The notes: a model not told the origin generated them from the letters alone. A DNA stretch of 64,000 nt from IDS-8 sp035304345 (GCA_035304345.1 DATGQE010000067.1:1-64000), one strand, 5' to 3'; shown: positions 53,591-62,828, counted from the first letter of the stretch. A program made the numbers and translations.

Positions 53591-54340
53591 ATGCTTGAGA
53601 ACCGTGAAGGACAACGAGTGCCGCGGGTGACGTTCCGCACGCGCGGCGAGCACGAATGGGTGGACGTGTCGAGCGACGAGATCTTCGCCGGCAAGACCGT
53701 GGTCGTGTTCTCGCTGCCCGGTGCGTTCACGCCGACGTGCTCTTCTTCGCACGTGCCGCGCTTCAACCAGCTCGCGCCCGTCCTGAAGGCGCACGGAGTC
53801 GACGAGATCGTGTGCATCTCGGTCAACGACGCGTTCGTCATGAACGAATGGAAGGAAGCGCAACAGGCCGACAACATCCGGTTTCTCCCGGACGGTAACG
53901 GCGAGTTCACCGAAGGCATGGGGATGCTGGTCGGCAAGGAGGATCTCGGTTTCGGGAAGCGCTCGTGGCGCTACTCGATGCTGGTGCGCGACGGCGTGAT
54001 CGAAAAGATGTTCATCGAGCCCCAGCAGCCGGGTGACCCGTTCGAGGTATCCGATGCCGATACCATGCTGAAGTACCTGGCGCCGCAAGCGGCGGTTCCG
54101 CTCGACGTGACGATCTTCGCGCGCCAGGGCTGCCCGTTCTGCGCGAAGGCCCGCGGCCTGCTGCGCGACGCCGGCATCGACTTCGAGGAACTGGTGCTGA
54201 ACCGCGCCTACACGGACCGCACCCTGCGCGCCGTGACGGGCAAGGCGACGTTCCCGCAGGTGTTCATCAACGGCCAGCACATCGGCGGCTCGGAAGAGCT
54301 CGAGGCCTGGTTGGCCGGCCGCCGGCGCTCCGCCGCCTGA
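53591..54340 (+). CDS. Hybrid peroxiredoxin-glutaredoxin
   Basis: This 249-residue hybrid joins a Prx5-type peroxiredoxin (SLPGAFTPTCSSSHVPRF with the peroxidatic Cys50) to a glutaredoxin domain (RQGCPFCAKARGLL with Cys181 and Cys184). It reduces peroxides with glutathione. The ATG at 53591 has AGGGAG six bases upstream. An ATG two codons earlier (53585) is less well placed. It is divergent from oxyR, as found in other proteobacteria where OxyR controls it. Confidence 0.93.
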   Translation: MLENREGQRVPRVTFRTRGEHEWVDVSSDEIFAGKTVVVFSLPGAFTPTCSSSHVPRFNQLAPVLKAHGVDEIVCISVNDAFVMNEWKEAQQADNIRFLPDGNGEFTEGMGMLVGKEDLGFGKRSWRYSMLVRDGVIEKMFIEPQQPGDPFEVSDADTMLKYLAPQAAVPLDVTIFARQGCPFCAKARGLLRDAGIDFEELVLNRAYTDRTLRAVTGKATFPQVFINGQHIGGSEELEAWLAGRRRSAA

Positions 54341-54360
54341 CGGCCGTCCGGGTAAACGCG

Positions 54361-54393
54361 CCGCGCGGGCGACCTCGCAGGTCGCCCGCGCGG
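54361..54393. repeat. Perfect 15-bp GC-rich hairpin
   Basis: 54361-54375 and 54379-54393 are exact reverse complements with a 3-base loop. It lies between the hybrid peroxiredoxin gene and the dehydrogenase gene. There is no T run, so it may be a stabiliser or factor-dependent terminator rather than an intrinsic one. Confidence 0.6.
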
Positions 54394-54521
54394 CCGGTTC
54401 GCGCGCGGCCGCCGGGCCGCGCCGGCTCCGTCCGCTCGGTCCCGGTGCCGATGCGGTATCATCGGCTGACGGACGTTCTGTCCGCTTCCTGACCTCATCC
54501 AGCCGGACATCGGAGCCAGCC

Positions 54522-55985
54522 GTGAGCATCGAGTTATCGGACCAGGGCCTCGTCAAAACGCGCGCGTTCATCGACGGCGAGTGGGTGGACAGCGACAGCG
54601 GTGAAACCTACGAGGTCACCAACCCCGCCGACGGCAGCGTGATCGCGCACGTCGCCCGCTGTGGCGCCGCGGAGACACGTCGCGCGATCGAGGCGGCCGA
54701 ACGGGCGATGCGGTCCTGGCGGGCCGTGTCGGCCACCGGCCGGGCGGCCATCCTGCGCAAGTGGTACGACCTGTTGATGGAGAACCTGGAAGACCTCGCG
54801 CGCCTGATGACCGCGGAGCAAGGCAAGCCGCTGGCCGAATCTCGCGGCGAGATCGCCTACGCGGCCGGCTACGTCGAGTGGTTCGCGGAGGAGGGCAAGC
54901 GCCTCTACGGAGACACGATTCCCGCGCCGTCCGGGGACAAGCGCCTGCTCGTCATCAAGCAGCCGGTCGGCGTCGTCGCCTGCATCACGCCCTGGAACTT
55001 CCCGACGGCAATGCTGGCGCGCAAGGTCGCCCCGGCGCTCGCCGTCGGCTGCGCGGTCGTCTGCAAGCCCGCGAACTACACCCCGCTTTCCGCACTCGCC
55101 TTCGCGGAGCTCGGTGCGCGCGCCGGGTTGCCGCCGGGATTGATCAACGTCGTCTCCGGCAAGACCGCCGAGATCGGCAACGAGCTCACCTCGAACCCGA
55201 TCGTGCGCAAGCTCACGTTCACGGGCTCCACCGAGGTGGGCAAGATGCTGGTCGCCGCGTGCTCGAAGACGATGAAGCGCACCTCCATGGAGCTCGGCGG
55301 CAACGCGCCGTTCATCGTGTTCGACGACGCCGATCTCGACGAAGCGGTGAAGGGCGCGATCATCTGCAAGTTCCGCAATGCCGGGCAGACCTGTGTCTGC
55401 GCGAACCGGTTCCTCGTGCAGGAGAGCGTCTACGACGAGTTCACCGAAAAGCTCATGGCGGCGACGGCCGAGCTCAAGGTCGGCAACGGCATGGACGAGG
55501 GCGTGAAGATCGGCCCGCTCATCAGCGCCGAGGCCGCGAACGACGTGTGCGCGTTCATCGACGACGCCGTGAGCCGGGGCGCCACCGTGGCGTACGGCGG
55601 CGGCCGCTCGGACCTCGGCAGCCACTTCGTGAACCCGACGGTGCTGACGAACGTCGGCACGGACATGCGCGTGTTCAACGAGGAGATCTTCGGGCCGGTG
55701 GCGCCGCTGTTCAGGTTCAAAACCGAGGAGGAGGCGATCCGCCTCGCCAACGACACGCCGTTCGGCCTCGCGAGCTATTTCTACGCGCGCGACGTCGGCC
55801 GCATCTGGCGCGTCGCGGAGGGGTTGGAGTACGGCATCGTCGGCATCAACGAGGGCATCATCTCGAACCCGATGGCGCCGTTCGGCGGCATCAAGGAATC
55901 CGGTCACGGGCGCGAGGGCTCGAAGTACGGCCTCGACGACTACGTCGACATCAAGTACCTCTGCCTCGGCGGGCTCGACCGCTAG
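54522..55985 (+). CDS. gabD: Succinate-semialdehyde dehydrogenase (NAD(P)+)
   Basis: This 487-residue aldehyde dehydrogenase closely resembles GabD. Visible motifs are TPWNFPTAMLARKVAPALA near residue 152, VCKPANYTPLSAL near 182, FTGSTEVGKML near 230, the general-base Glu in MELGGNAPFIVFDDADL near 254, and the catalytic Cys in FRNAGQTCVCANRF near 288. The start is a GTG at 54522. It turns succinate semialdehyde into succinate, feeding the TCA cycle. No 4-aminobutyrate aminotransferase gene is adjacent, so the source of the substrate is not clear from context. Confidence 0.88.
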   Translation: MSIELSDQGLVKTRAFIDGEWVDSDSGETYEVTNPADGSVIAHVARCGAAETRRAIEAAERAMRSWRAVSATGRAAILRKWYDLLMENLEDLARLMTAEQGKPLAESRGEIAYAAGYVEWFAEEGKRLYGDTIPAPSGDKRLLVIKQPVGVVACITPWNFPTAMLARKVAPALAVGCAVVCKPANYTPLSALAFAELGARAGLPPGLINVVSGKTAEIGNELTSNPIVRKLTFTGSTEVGKMLVAACSKTMKRTSMELGGNAPFIVFDDADLDEAVKGAIICKFRNAGQTCVCANRFLVQESVYDEFTEKLMAATAELKVGNGMDEGVKIGPLISAEAANDVCAFIDDAVSRGATVAYGGGRSDLGSHFVNPTVLTNVGTDMRVFNEEIFGPVAPLFRFKTEEEAIRLANDTPFGLASYFYARDVGRIWRVAEGLEYGIVGINEGIISNPMAPFGGIKESGHGREGSKYGLDDYVDIKYLCLGGLDR

Positions 55986-56101
55986 AGTCCGCCCCGAATC
56001 TCCCGCGGGAGCGCGCCCGGCGCTCCCCACGACCAGGTCCGATTCCGGCCAATCGGCGCCCGGCGCGGGCGTATACTGCCTGCCGGGAGAATCGGTTCAC
56101 G

Positions 56102-57580
56102 ATGCTGAATCCTGACATCTGCGATCGCGCGCGGCTGGCACGCGACGCCCGCTTCGACGGCCAGTTCTTCATCGGTGTCACCAGCACCGGGATCTACTGC
56201 CGGCCGATCTGCCCGGTGGTCCCGCCGAAGCGCCAGAACGTCCGCTATTTCCCGACCGCCGCCGCGGCGGCCGAAGCCGGTTTCCGCCCGTGCCTGCGCT
56301 GCCGCCCCGAATGCGCGCCGGGCACGCCGGCGTGGAACGGCACCTCGACGACCGTGCGCCGCGGCCTGCGCCTCATCGCGTCGGGAGCGCTGGACGAGGG
56401 TGGCGTCGAGATGCTCGCCGAACGGCTCGGCGTCACCAGCCGGCACCTGCGCCGCCTGTTCCACAAGCACCTCGGGGCATCGCCGCTCGCCGTCGCGCAC
56501 ACGCAGAGGCTGCATTTCGCGAAGCGCCTGATCGACGACACGCACCTGCCCATGAGCCACATCGCGATCGCCGCCGGGTACGGCAGCGTGCGCCGCTTCA
56601 ACGACGCGTTCCTGAAGACGTACGGGCGCTCGCCCCGGGAACTGCGCCGCGCCCGCCGCTCGAACGGTGCGCGGCCCGCCGGCAACGGTGCGGCGCTGAC
56701 GTTCAGGCTGCCGTTTCGCGAGCCGTTCGACTGGCACGCATTGCTCGCGTTCTTCCGTCCGCGCGCGACGCCGGGGGTCGAGCACGTCGACGGCAACAGC
56801 TACCGCCGGGTCGTGAGCGTCGACGGTCGCCATGGCGTGCTCGAGGTCGCCCCGGCGGAGAAAGCCGGCTTCCTCGTGCTCACGCTGCACGGCGCCCGCA
56901 CGGAGTCGCTGTTCGAGCTGATCCAGCGGACGCGCGACGTCTTCGATCTCGACGCACCGGTCGCCGAAATCATGGACGTTCTTTCGCGAGACCCCGTGCT
57001 GCGGCGCGCCCTCGACGCCCACCCGGGCATCCGCGTGCCGGGCGCCTGGAGCGGGTTCGAGCTCACCGTGCGCGCCGTGCTCGGCCAGCAGGTTTCCGTC
57101 AAGGCGGCGACCACGCTCGCCGGGCGGGTGGCCGCGCGCTACGGCGAGCCGCTCGCGCTCGCGGCCGACGTGCCGGCCGCGCAGGGGCTCACGCACGCGT
57201 TTCCCTCGCCGGAGCGCCTCCGGCGCGCGCGCTTCAACGGCATCGGCATGGTGCAGAGCCGCGCGGACACGATCCGGCGGGTCGCCGCCGCGGTGCTCGC
57301 GGGCGACCTGCGTTTCGACGGCACGCAGGACGCGGATACGCTGTGCCGGGCGCTGTGCAGCATTCGCGGCATCGGCGACTGGACGGCCCAGTACGTGGCC
57401 ATGCGCGCGCTGCGCTACCCGGACGCCTGGCCGGCCGGCGACCTCGGCCTGCAGAAGGCGCTGGACCCGCCGCGCCGGGTGCCCGCGGCGGAGCTTGCGG
57501 CCCGCGCGGAGCAGTGGCGCCCCTGGCGTGCGTATGCTGCCATGCTGTTGTGGAGTTCCCTGCCCGGAGGCGGAGGCTGA
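56102..57580 (+). CDS. alkA: Ada-like regulator fused to AlkA-type 3-methyladenine glycosylase
   Basis: This 492-residue DNA-repair protein is a fusion. The N-terminus is the Ada Zn module (IYCRPICPVVPPKRQNVRYF with Cys33 and Cys37, and FRPCLRCRPEC with Cys64 and Cys67), which in Ada takes a methyl group from phosphotriesters. An AraC-type helix-turn-helix follows (residues about 80-180). The C-terminal half is an AlkA-like glycosylase with a helix-hairpin-helix (IRGIGDWTAQYVAMRAL near residue 420) and the catalytic Asp in DAWPAGDLGLQKAL. It is followed after two bases by the methyltransferase gene. The Cys69-type methyltransferase domain of Ada is not in this polypeptide. Confidence 0.92.
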   Translation: MLNPDICDRARLARDARFDGQFFIGVTSTGIYCRPICPVVPPKRQNVRYFPTAAAAAEAGFRPCLRCRPECAPGTPAWNGTSTTVRRGLRLIASGALDEGGVEMLAERLGVTSRHLRRLFHKHLGASPLAVAHTQRLHFAKRLIDDTHLPMSHIAIAAGYGSVRRFNDAFLKTYGRSPRELRRARRSNGARPAGNGAALTFRLPFREPFDWHALLAFFRPRATPGVEHVDGNSYRRVVSVDGRHGVLEVAPAEKAGFLVLTLHGARTESLFELIQRTRDVFDLDAPVAEIMDVLSRDPVLRRALDAHPGIRVPGAWSGFELTVRAVLGQQVSVKAATTLAGRVAARYGEPLALAADVPAAQGLTHAFPSPERLRRARFNGIGMVQSRADTIRRVAAAVLAGDLRFDGTQDADTLCRALCSIRGIGDWTAQYVAMRALRYPDAWPAGDLGLQKALDPPRRVPAAELAARAEQWRPWRAYAAMLLWSSLPGGGG

Positions 57581-57582
57581 CC

Positions 57583-58083
57583 GTGTACTACCGCTACCTG
57601 CACACGCCCATCGGAGAGCTTTTGCTCGCAGGCGACGAGGATGCGCTCAGGGTCGTCGCCTTCCCCAAGGGCAAGCGCCGGCGCGAGCCGGAGCCCGACT
57701 GGATCTGGTCGGAGAAGCCGTTGCCGTTCGTGGCCGCCTGCGAGCAGCTCGAGGCTTACTTCGCCGGGCGGCTCAAGACCTTCGACCTGCCGCTCGCGCC
57801 GAGCGGCACGCCGTTCCAGCTCGCGGTGCTCGACGAGCTCAGGAAGATCCCCTACGGCACGACGGTGTCCTACGGCGAGATCGCGCGCCGCATCGGCCGT
57901 CCGAAGGCGGTGCGCGCCGTGGGCGCGGCGAACGGCCGCAACCCGATCCCCATCATCATTCCCTGCCATCGCGTCATCGGCGCGAGCGGCGACCTCACGG
58001 GCTTCGGCGGCGGCCTGCCGGTCAAGGAGGCGCTGCTGCGCCTGGAGATGGAGCACAGCGCCTTCCCGCACGTGCTGCCGTAA
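57583..58083 (+). CDS. ogt: O6-methylguanine-DNA methyltransferase
   Basis: This 166-residue repair protein transfers an alkyl group from O6-methylguanine to its own cysteine. The active site is IIIPCHRVIGASGDLTGFGGG with Cys128. The usual YGEIARRIGRPKAVRAVG helix lies near residue 97. The start is a GTG at 57583. It is two bases after the Ada-AlkA fusion, so the two genes are co-transcribed and likely share the adaptive response to alkylation damage. Confidence 0.93.
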   Translation: MYYRYLHTPIGELLLAGDEDALRVVAFPKGKRRREPEPDWIWSEKPLPFVAACEQLEAYFAGRLKTFDLPLAPSGTPFQLAVLDELRKIPYGTTVSYGEIARRIGRPKAVRAVGAANGRNPIPIIIPCHRVIGASGDLTGFGGGLPVKEALLRLEMEHSAFPHVLP

Positions 58084-58291
58084 GCCGGCGTTCCGCCGGC
58101 GTTGTTTCATCGCCACAAACCGGCCGCGGGCGGCGGACGCGCCGCGGCGCGCGTTCCATTATTCAAATACGTTCAGTACCATACGGTTATCTGAAACGAC
58201 AATGGCGTCACATCACGAACGCCGGGGGGTTGTTGTGATCGCAACAAGGCGAGCCACAACGACATTTCACGTCCTTGACGGAGATCTGACG

Positions 58292-60541
58292 ATGCAATTT
58301 TCCATGGTGAAGCGGGGCGCTGCGTCGCTCGCCGCGCTGGGCACGGCGGTGGCGGCGTTCGCCGTTCCGGCGCTCGTTCAGGCGCAGGGGCTGGCCGACG
58401 ATTTCCTCGACGAGATCATCGTGACCGGCACCAAGCGCGCGGGGGGGATCGACGTCCAGGACGCGCCGGTCGCGATCAGCGCCTATGGCGAGAACCAGCT
58501 CGATGCGATGCACCTGCGCGACCTGTCCTCGCTCGGCTTCGTCGCGCCCAGCGTGCAGCTCGAGGACATCGGTACGACCCGCGGCACGGCGAACTTCTCG
58601 ATCCGCGGCACCGGCATCAACAGCTCGATTCCCTCGATCGATCCGGCGGTCGGCGTGTTCGTCGACGGCATGTACCTCGGCATCAACGGCGGGGTGGTCC
58701 TCGACGTGTTCGATCTCGAAGGCGTCGAGGTGCTGCGCGGCCCGCAGGGCCTGCTGTTCGGGCGCAACGTGACCGGCGGCGCCGTCCTCCTGCGGACCTC
58801 GCGCCCGACGGAGCAGCTCTCCGTCAAGGCGAAGGTCGCCGCGGAGACCGGCCTGAACCAGTTCTACCAGGCCGTGGTCTCGGGACCGCTCGCCGACGGC
58901 CACGGCGGCAAGCTCGCCGTCTATCACAACAGCGACGACGGCTGGCACACGAACCTTGCCGACGGCTCGGATCACGGCGCCGCCGACACCACCATATTCC
59001 GCGGCGCCTACGAGTACCGGAAGAGCGACCGGTTCAATGCGATCCTGCGCTACGACCACGGCGAGTCCGACGGCGACGGCCCGGCCTCGCAGAACGGCGG
59101 CCTGTTCTCCGAGGACAGCTTCGACTTCGCCATTGACGAGCCCGGCTTCTACGACGCCAAGTGGGACCAGGCCATCCTGGAGACCACGTGGAACGTCGAT
59201 TTCGGCGACGGCGAGATCGTCAACATCCTGGGCTGGCGCGAGTACAGCAACCGCACGCTCGGTGACATCGACGCGTCGGACGTCCCGGACCGTCCGGGGC
59301 TGCCGCCTTTCTTCTTCCATGCCATGTCGATCACCGACCAGCGCCAGTGGAGCAACGAGCTCCGCTATTCCGGGTCCTTCGGCAACGTGTACCTGACGAG
59401 CGGTCTCTTCTTCCTGACGCAGGACCTCACCTACCTCGAGCGGCGGATGATTCCCCCGGCCAACCTCGATGCGACCGGCGGCGGCTTCCAGGAGATGGAT
59501 TCGCTCGGGATCTTCACGCAGGCCGACATCGTGCTGACGGACGAGATCACGTTGCAGCTCGGTGCGCGTTACGACCACGAGGAGAAGGAGGCGCGCATTG
59601 CCGCCATTCCGTTCGGCGCCTGCAATTTCGAAGAGGTGAGCTGCGCTCTCTTCGACCTGAACGATTCGCGTGAGTGGAATGCCTTCACGCCGAAGATCGG
59701 TATCCAGGTGCAGCCGGACGAGTCGACGCTGATGTACGCGTTCTGGACGAAGGGCTTCCGCAGCGGCGGCTACAACATGCGCCATACCGCGGTGCTGATC
59801 CCGAACGAGGCGTTCGACCAGGAGGAGCTGACGTCCTACGAGATCGGCCTCAAGAAGGACTTCGCCGAAGGCCGGATGCGCGTGAATGCCGCCGCCTATC
59901 ACAACACGATCGACGACATGCAGCGCGAGGTGAACCTCGAGGATCCCGTCGTCGGTGTCGTGCAGCTCATCCGCAACACGGCCGACGCGACCATCACCGG
60001 CTTCGACCTCGAGCTCGGCGCCGCGCTGACCGATTCGCTGTTCCTGCAGGCGAACGTGGGCTACGTGGACGGCGAGTACGACGAGGTCAGGTTCGACATC
60101 TCCGGTGACGGGGTGGTGGACGCCCGGGACGAGAACCTCGAGATTCCGCGCCTCGCACCGTGGTCGTACGGCGCACAGCTCACGTACCGCACAGAGCTGC
60201 CGTTCGGCTCACTGATGATCCAGGGCAGCGGTTACCGTCGCGACTCCTCGTTCTACACGGACAACAACGAGGGCCGGCTGCGCGCCGCCGACATGTTCGA
60301 CGTGAACGTGAGCCTCGGCCTGATGGACGATCGCCTGGTGATCTCGGCATTCGGCAAGAACCTGAAGAACGAGGTCACGATCGGCGGCGACACCCAGCTT
60401 CCGCCCAACTTCCCGGGCGGTCCCGCGTTCCCGATCCCCGCGGCCCTGCTCGGGGTGGACCTGACGGGCGACAACGCGACGTTCTCGCCGCTCAACAAGG
60501 GCCGCGTGTGGGGCGTGGAGCTGATCTACCGCATCGAGTGA
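58292..60541 (+). CDS. TonB-dependent outer-membrane receptor
   Basis: This 749-residue receptor has a signal peptide (MVKRGAASLAALGTAVAAFA) and a TonB-box-like segment (DEIIVTGTKRAGGID). The plug follows (NFSIRGTGINSSIPSIDPAV, then GVEVLRGPQGLLFGRNVTGG), and the barrel ends in FSPLNKGRVWGVELIYRIE. The type is close to those for small organic or iron-chelate ligands but no ligand can be named. The start ATG at 58292 was chosen for the signal peptide. It stands alone, followed by a strong terminator. It shows no operator of the island regulator. Confidence 0.85.
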   Translation: MQFSMVKRGAASLAALGTAVAAFAVPALVQAQGLADDFLDEIIVTGTKRAGGIDVQDAPVAISAYGENQLDAMHLRDLSSLGFVAPSVQLEDIGTTRGTANFSIRGTGINSSIPSIDPAVGVFVDGMYLGINGGVVLDVFDLEGVEVLRGPQGLLFGRNVTGGAVLLRTSRPTEQLSVKAKVAAETGLNQFYQAVVSGPLADGHGGKLAVYHNSDDGWHTNLADGSDHGAADTTIFRGAYEYRKSDRFNAILRYDHGESDGDGPASQNGGLFSEDSFDFAIDEPGFYDAKWDQAILETTWNVDFGDGEIVNILGWREYSNRTLGDIDASDVPDRPGLPPFFFHAMSITDQRQWSNELRYSGSFGNVYLTSGLFFLTQDLTYLERRMIPPANLDATGGGFQEMDSLGIFTQADIVLTDEITLQLGARYDHEEKEARIAAIPFGACNFEEVSCALFDLNDSREWNAFTPKIGIQVQPDESTLMYAFWTKGFRSGGYNMRHTAVLIPNEAFDQEELTSYEIGLKKDFAEGRMRVNAAAYHNTIDDMQREVNLEDPVVGVVQLIRNTADATITGFDLELGAALTDSLFLQANVGYVDGEYDEVRFDISGDGVVDARDENLEIPRLAPWSYGAQLTYRTELPFGSLMIQGSGYRRDSSFYTDNNEGRLRAADMFDVNVSLGLMDDRLVISAFGKNLKNEVTIGGDTQLPPNFPGGPAFPIPAALLGVDLTGDNATFSPLNKGRVWGVELIYRIE

Positions 60542-60565
60542 CACGGGCTCCCCGTCGTTGACGAG

Positions 60566-60595
60566 AACCCCGGCTTCGCGCCGGGGTTTTCTTTT
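60566..60595 (+). terminator. Intrinsic terminator of the receptor gene
   Basis: A 9-bp stem (aaccccggc with gccggggtt) closes the loop ttcgc and is followed by a T-rich tail (ttctttt). It lies 25 bases after the receptor stop codon. Confidence 0.9.
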
Positions 60596-60662
60596 CGCGC
60601 GTTTGCCTGCGCGTGATCTAGCGGCGCCAGTTCCCGGTTTGGTGGCGCCGATCCCTGCCGCC

Positions 60663-60890
60663 GCATCGTTCATGCCCGGTTGTGATTTGAGCTTGAGCTC
60701 CGCCGCGACCGGGTGGTGTCCCCGGGGGAATGGCTCCCGTGCGGACACGGCGGAGCAGCGCGGACATCGGCGTGGGCGGTGCGCTCCGCGCCGCGCTGCT
60801 CCGCCGTGTCCTGGGTCCGCTTTATCTCCCCCGGGGACACCCCCCGGCCACGGTTCCGCGTCTCGGCCGGGGGCCGGGCATGAACGATGC
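60663..60890. repeat. 228-bp nested palindromic (MITE-like) element
   Basis: The ends are perfect 17-base inverted repeats (GCATCGTTCATGCCCGG at 60663-60679 and its complement at 60874-60890). Inside are two more arms: a perfect 14-base pair (60716-60729 with 60827-60840) and a perfect 21-base pair (60743-60763 with 60791-60811). No coding frame that I can support lies in it. The pattern is that of a non-autonomous transposon remnant or large REP-like structure. It fills the 381-base gap between the terminator and the oxidoreductase gene. No other copy was found in the window. Confidence 0.78.
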
Positions 60891-60922
60891 TCAGGGGCGG
60901 GTTCGGTGCGGGCAGGGTCCGC

Positions 60923-61939
60923 TCAGTCTTCCGCGGCGAGGCGGACGATCTGCTTGCCGATCTTGTTCCCCTGCAGCATGTCGATGAACGCGGCCGGCGC
61001 GTTCTCGATGCCCTCGGCGATCGTCTCGCGGTACTCGAGCCGCCCCTCCTCGAGCCAGCGCAGCGCCTTGGGCACGTACTCGCGGCAGGTCTCCGGGTGG
61101 TCGGTGACGATGAAGCCGCGCATGGTCAGGCGCTTGCCGATCATGCCGATCAGGCCGCGCGGCCCGGGGCGCGGCTCGGTGTCGTCGTACTGGGCGATCA
61201 TGCCGCAGAGCACGATCCGCCCGAACGGGCGCATGTGGCGCAGCGCTGCCTCGAGCAGATCGCCGCCCACGTTCTCGAAATCGACGTCGATGCCGCCCGG
61301 GCACACCTTGCGCAAGCTCTCGCGCAGCGACTCGCTGGTCCGGTAATTGAACGCCGCGTCGAAGCCGAGCTCGTTGAGGAGCAGGGCGACTTTCTCGTCG
61401 GAGCCCGCGCAGCCCGCGACCCGGCAGCCGTGGATTTTGGCAAGCTGCCCGGCGACGCTGCCGACCGCGCCGGCCGCGGCGGAGATGAACACGGTCTCCC
61501 CGGCCTGCGCCCGGCCGATCTCGAACAGCCCCACGTACGCCGTCATGCCGGGCGTGCCGAGAACCCCGAGCCACCAGGACTTCGGCACGTTGGCGTCCGG
61601 CAGCTTGTAGAGCCCCTGGCCGCTCGTCAGGCTGTAGGTCTCCCAGCCGAGCAGGCCGTTGACCCACTCCCCCTCGCGAAACGCCGGGTTGCGGCTCGCG
61701 GCCACCCGGCCCACCACGCCGCCGGTCAGCACCTCCCCGACCGCGAACGGCGGCACGTACGACTTCGCGTCGTTCATGCGGCCGCGCATGTACGGGTCGA
61801 CCGACAGGTAGACGTTCCGGACCAGCACTTCGCCGGGACCGGGCTCCGGGACGGGCGCTTCCGTCAGGCTGAAGAGCTCCGGCGTCACGGGTCCCGCCGG
61901 GCGCGACGCCAGCCGGACCTGGCGATTCGTGGCCGTCAT
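60923..61939 (-). CDS. NADP-dependent oxidoreductase (medium-chain, CurA/PTGR-like)
   Basis: This 338-residue zinc-free medium-chain reductase resembles CurA and leukotriene/prostaglandin reductases, which reduce carbon-carbon double bonds next to carbonyls. Features are YLSVDPYMRGRMNDAKSY near residue 46, LGTPGMTAYVGLFEIG near 127 and the nucleotide fold FISAAAGAVGSVAGQLAKI near 151. The ATG at 61939 overlaps the stop of the upstream gene on the same strand (ATGA), so it forms a two-gene operon with it. A TTG one codon earlier would be an alternative start. Its natural substrate is unknown. Confidence 0.87.
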   Translation of the reverse strand: MTATNRQVRLASRPAGPVTPELFSLTEAPVPEPGPGEVLVRNVYLSVDPYMRGRMNDAKSYVPPFAVGEVLTGGVVGRVAASRNPAFREGEWVNGLLGWETYSLTSGQGLYKLPDANVPKSWWLGVLGTPGMTAYVGLFEIGRAQAGETVFISAAAGAVGSVAGQLAKIHGCRVAGCAGSDEKVALLLNELGFDAAFNYRTSESLRESLRKVCPGGIDVDFENVGGDLLEAALRHMRPFGRIVLCGMIAQYDDTEPRPGPRGLIGMIGKRLTMRGFIVTDHPETCREYVPKALRWLEEGRLEYRETIAEGIENAPAAFIDMLQGNKIGKQIVRLAAED

Positions 61940-62601
61940 CAAAGCCTCCTGCCCTCGAGCGCGAGCACCGCCGGCGACGGCCGTACGCCCTCGAGCAGCC
62001 GGCCGTCGTCCTGCAGCGTACCGAAAACGGAGGTGAGCGGCAGGATGCCGGCCCAGACCGGGATCTCGTAGTCCGCCGGGTCGTCGTCGGGCATGCCGGA
62101 CGAGACCTTCGCGGACGCGGTCTCGATGGGCAGCGCGATCACGCCGGTCATCTTCAGCTCGCGCTCGTGGGGCTCGCGGAGCTCGTCCCAGCGCCCCGGC
62201 ATCACGTGCTCGCTGATGACCCTGAGGGCGGCGCGCTTCTCCTCGAGGGATTCGACGAGGCGCGGCGCCCCGAACAGCGTCACGGAGCGGTAGTTCATCG
62301 AGGAATTGAACGCGGATCGCGCGAGCACCAGCGCGTCGACGAGCGTGACGTTCACGCAGGCCCGCCCGGTCTGCTCGAGCAGCCGGATGACGCGCGCCTT
62401 GCGGGCGCCGTGCAGGTAGAGCGTGTCGCCGTCGACCCCGTACATCATGGGCACCACGACCGGGGCGCCGTCCTGCACGAAGCCCACCGCGGCGACCTGC
62501 CCGGCGGCCAGGATCCCGGCGACCGTCGCCCGGTCGTAGCGGGCCTTGTCCCTGAGCTGGCGGACCGTGTTGGCGGGCGAAAGCGGGTAGCGGTCACTCA
62601 C
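61939..62601 (-). CDS. Pyridoxamine 5'-phosphate oxidase-like FMN-binding protein
   Basis: This 220-residue protein has the split-barrel FMN fold (VAGILAAGQVAAVGFVQDG near residue 27 and VVVPMMYGVDGDTLYLHGA near 49) of the PNPOx-like family. Family members bind flavin or act on nitro compounds. The classical PdxH signature was not seen. The start is a GTG at 62601. It leads the two-gene operon with the oxidoreductase. A specific reaction cannot be given. Confidence 0.75.
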   Translation of the reverse strand: MSDRYPLSPANTVRQLRDKARYDRATVAGILAAGQVAAVGFVQDGAPVVVPMMYGVDGDTLYLHGARKARVIRLLEQTGRACVNVTLVDALVLARSAFNSSMNYRSVTLFGAPRLVESLEEKRAALRVISEHVMPGRWDELREPHERELKMTGVIALPIETASAKVSSGMPDDDPADYEIPVWAGILPLTSVFGTLQDDGRLLEGVRPSPAVLALEGRRL

Positions 62602-62691
62602 GAAACTGCTCCAATTCGTGCTCGGGACCGGGACGGGGCGTATATGTTGTACGTGATTCCCTCCCGGCTACAAGATGTAGTAGCATCACGC

Positions 62692-62828
62692 CGTACCCGT
62701 TGCGCGCGCACCCTCGGTTCCAGGACGTAAGGCGCGGGTAATGGACGACACCGGGTACGCACGGAGAGATGCTCCGGTCTGTTGACCGGCATCATGACAT
62801 GCCGCCCGGGTCTCCCGGGCGGCCTTTT
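62692..62828 (+). ncRNA. Structured leader or attenuator before the OPT transporter gene
   Basis: This stretch carries a perfect 8-bp pairing (CGTACCCG at 62692-62699 with CGGGTACG at 62752-62759). Two short hairpins follow (CGGAG...CTCCG near 62763 and CCGGT...ACCGG near 62774). Then comes a strong hairpin (62801-62810 with 62814-62823) followed by CTTTT. The last is a likely intrinsic terminator 53 bases before the transporter start. The set could be a riboswitch-like attenuator, but no known class was recognised. Confidence 0.4.
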
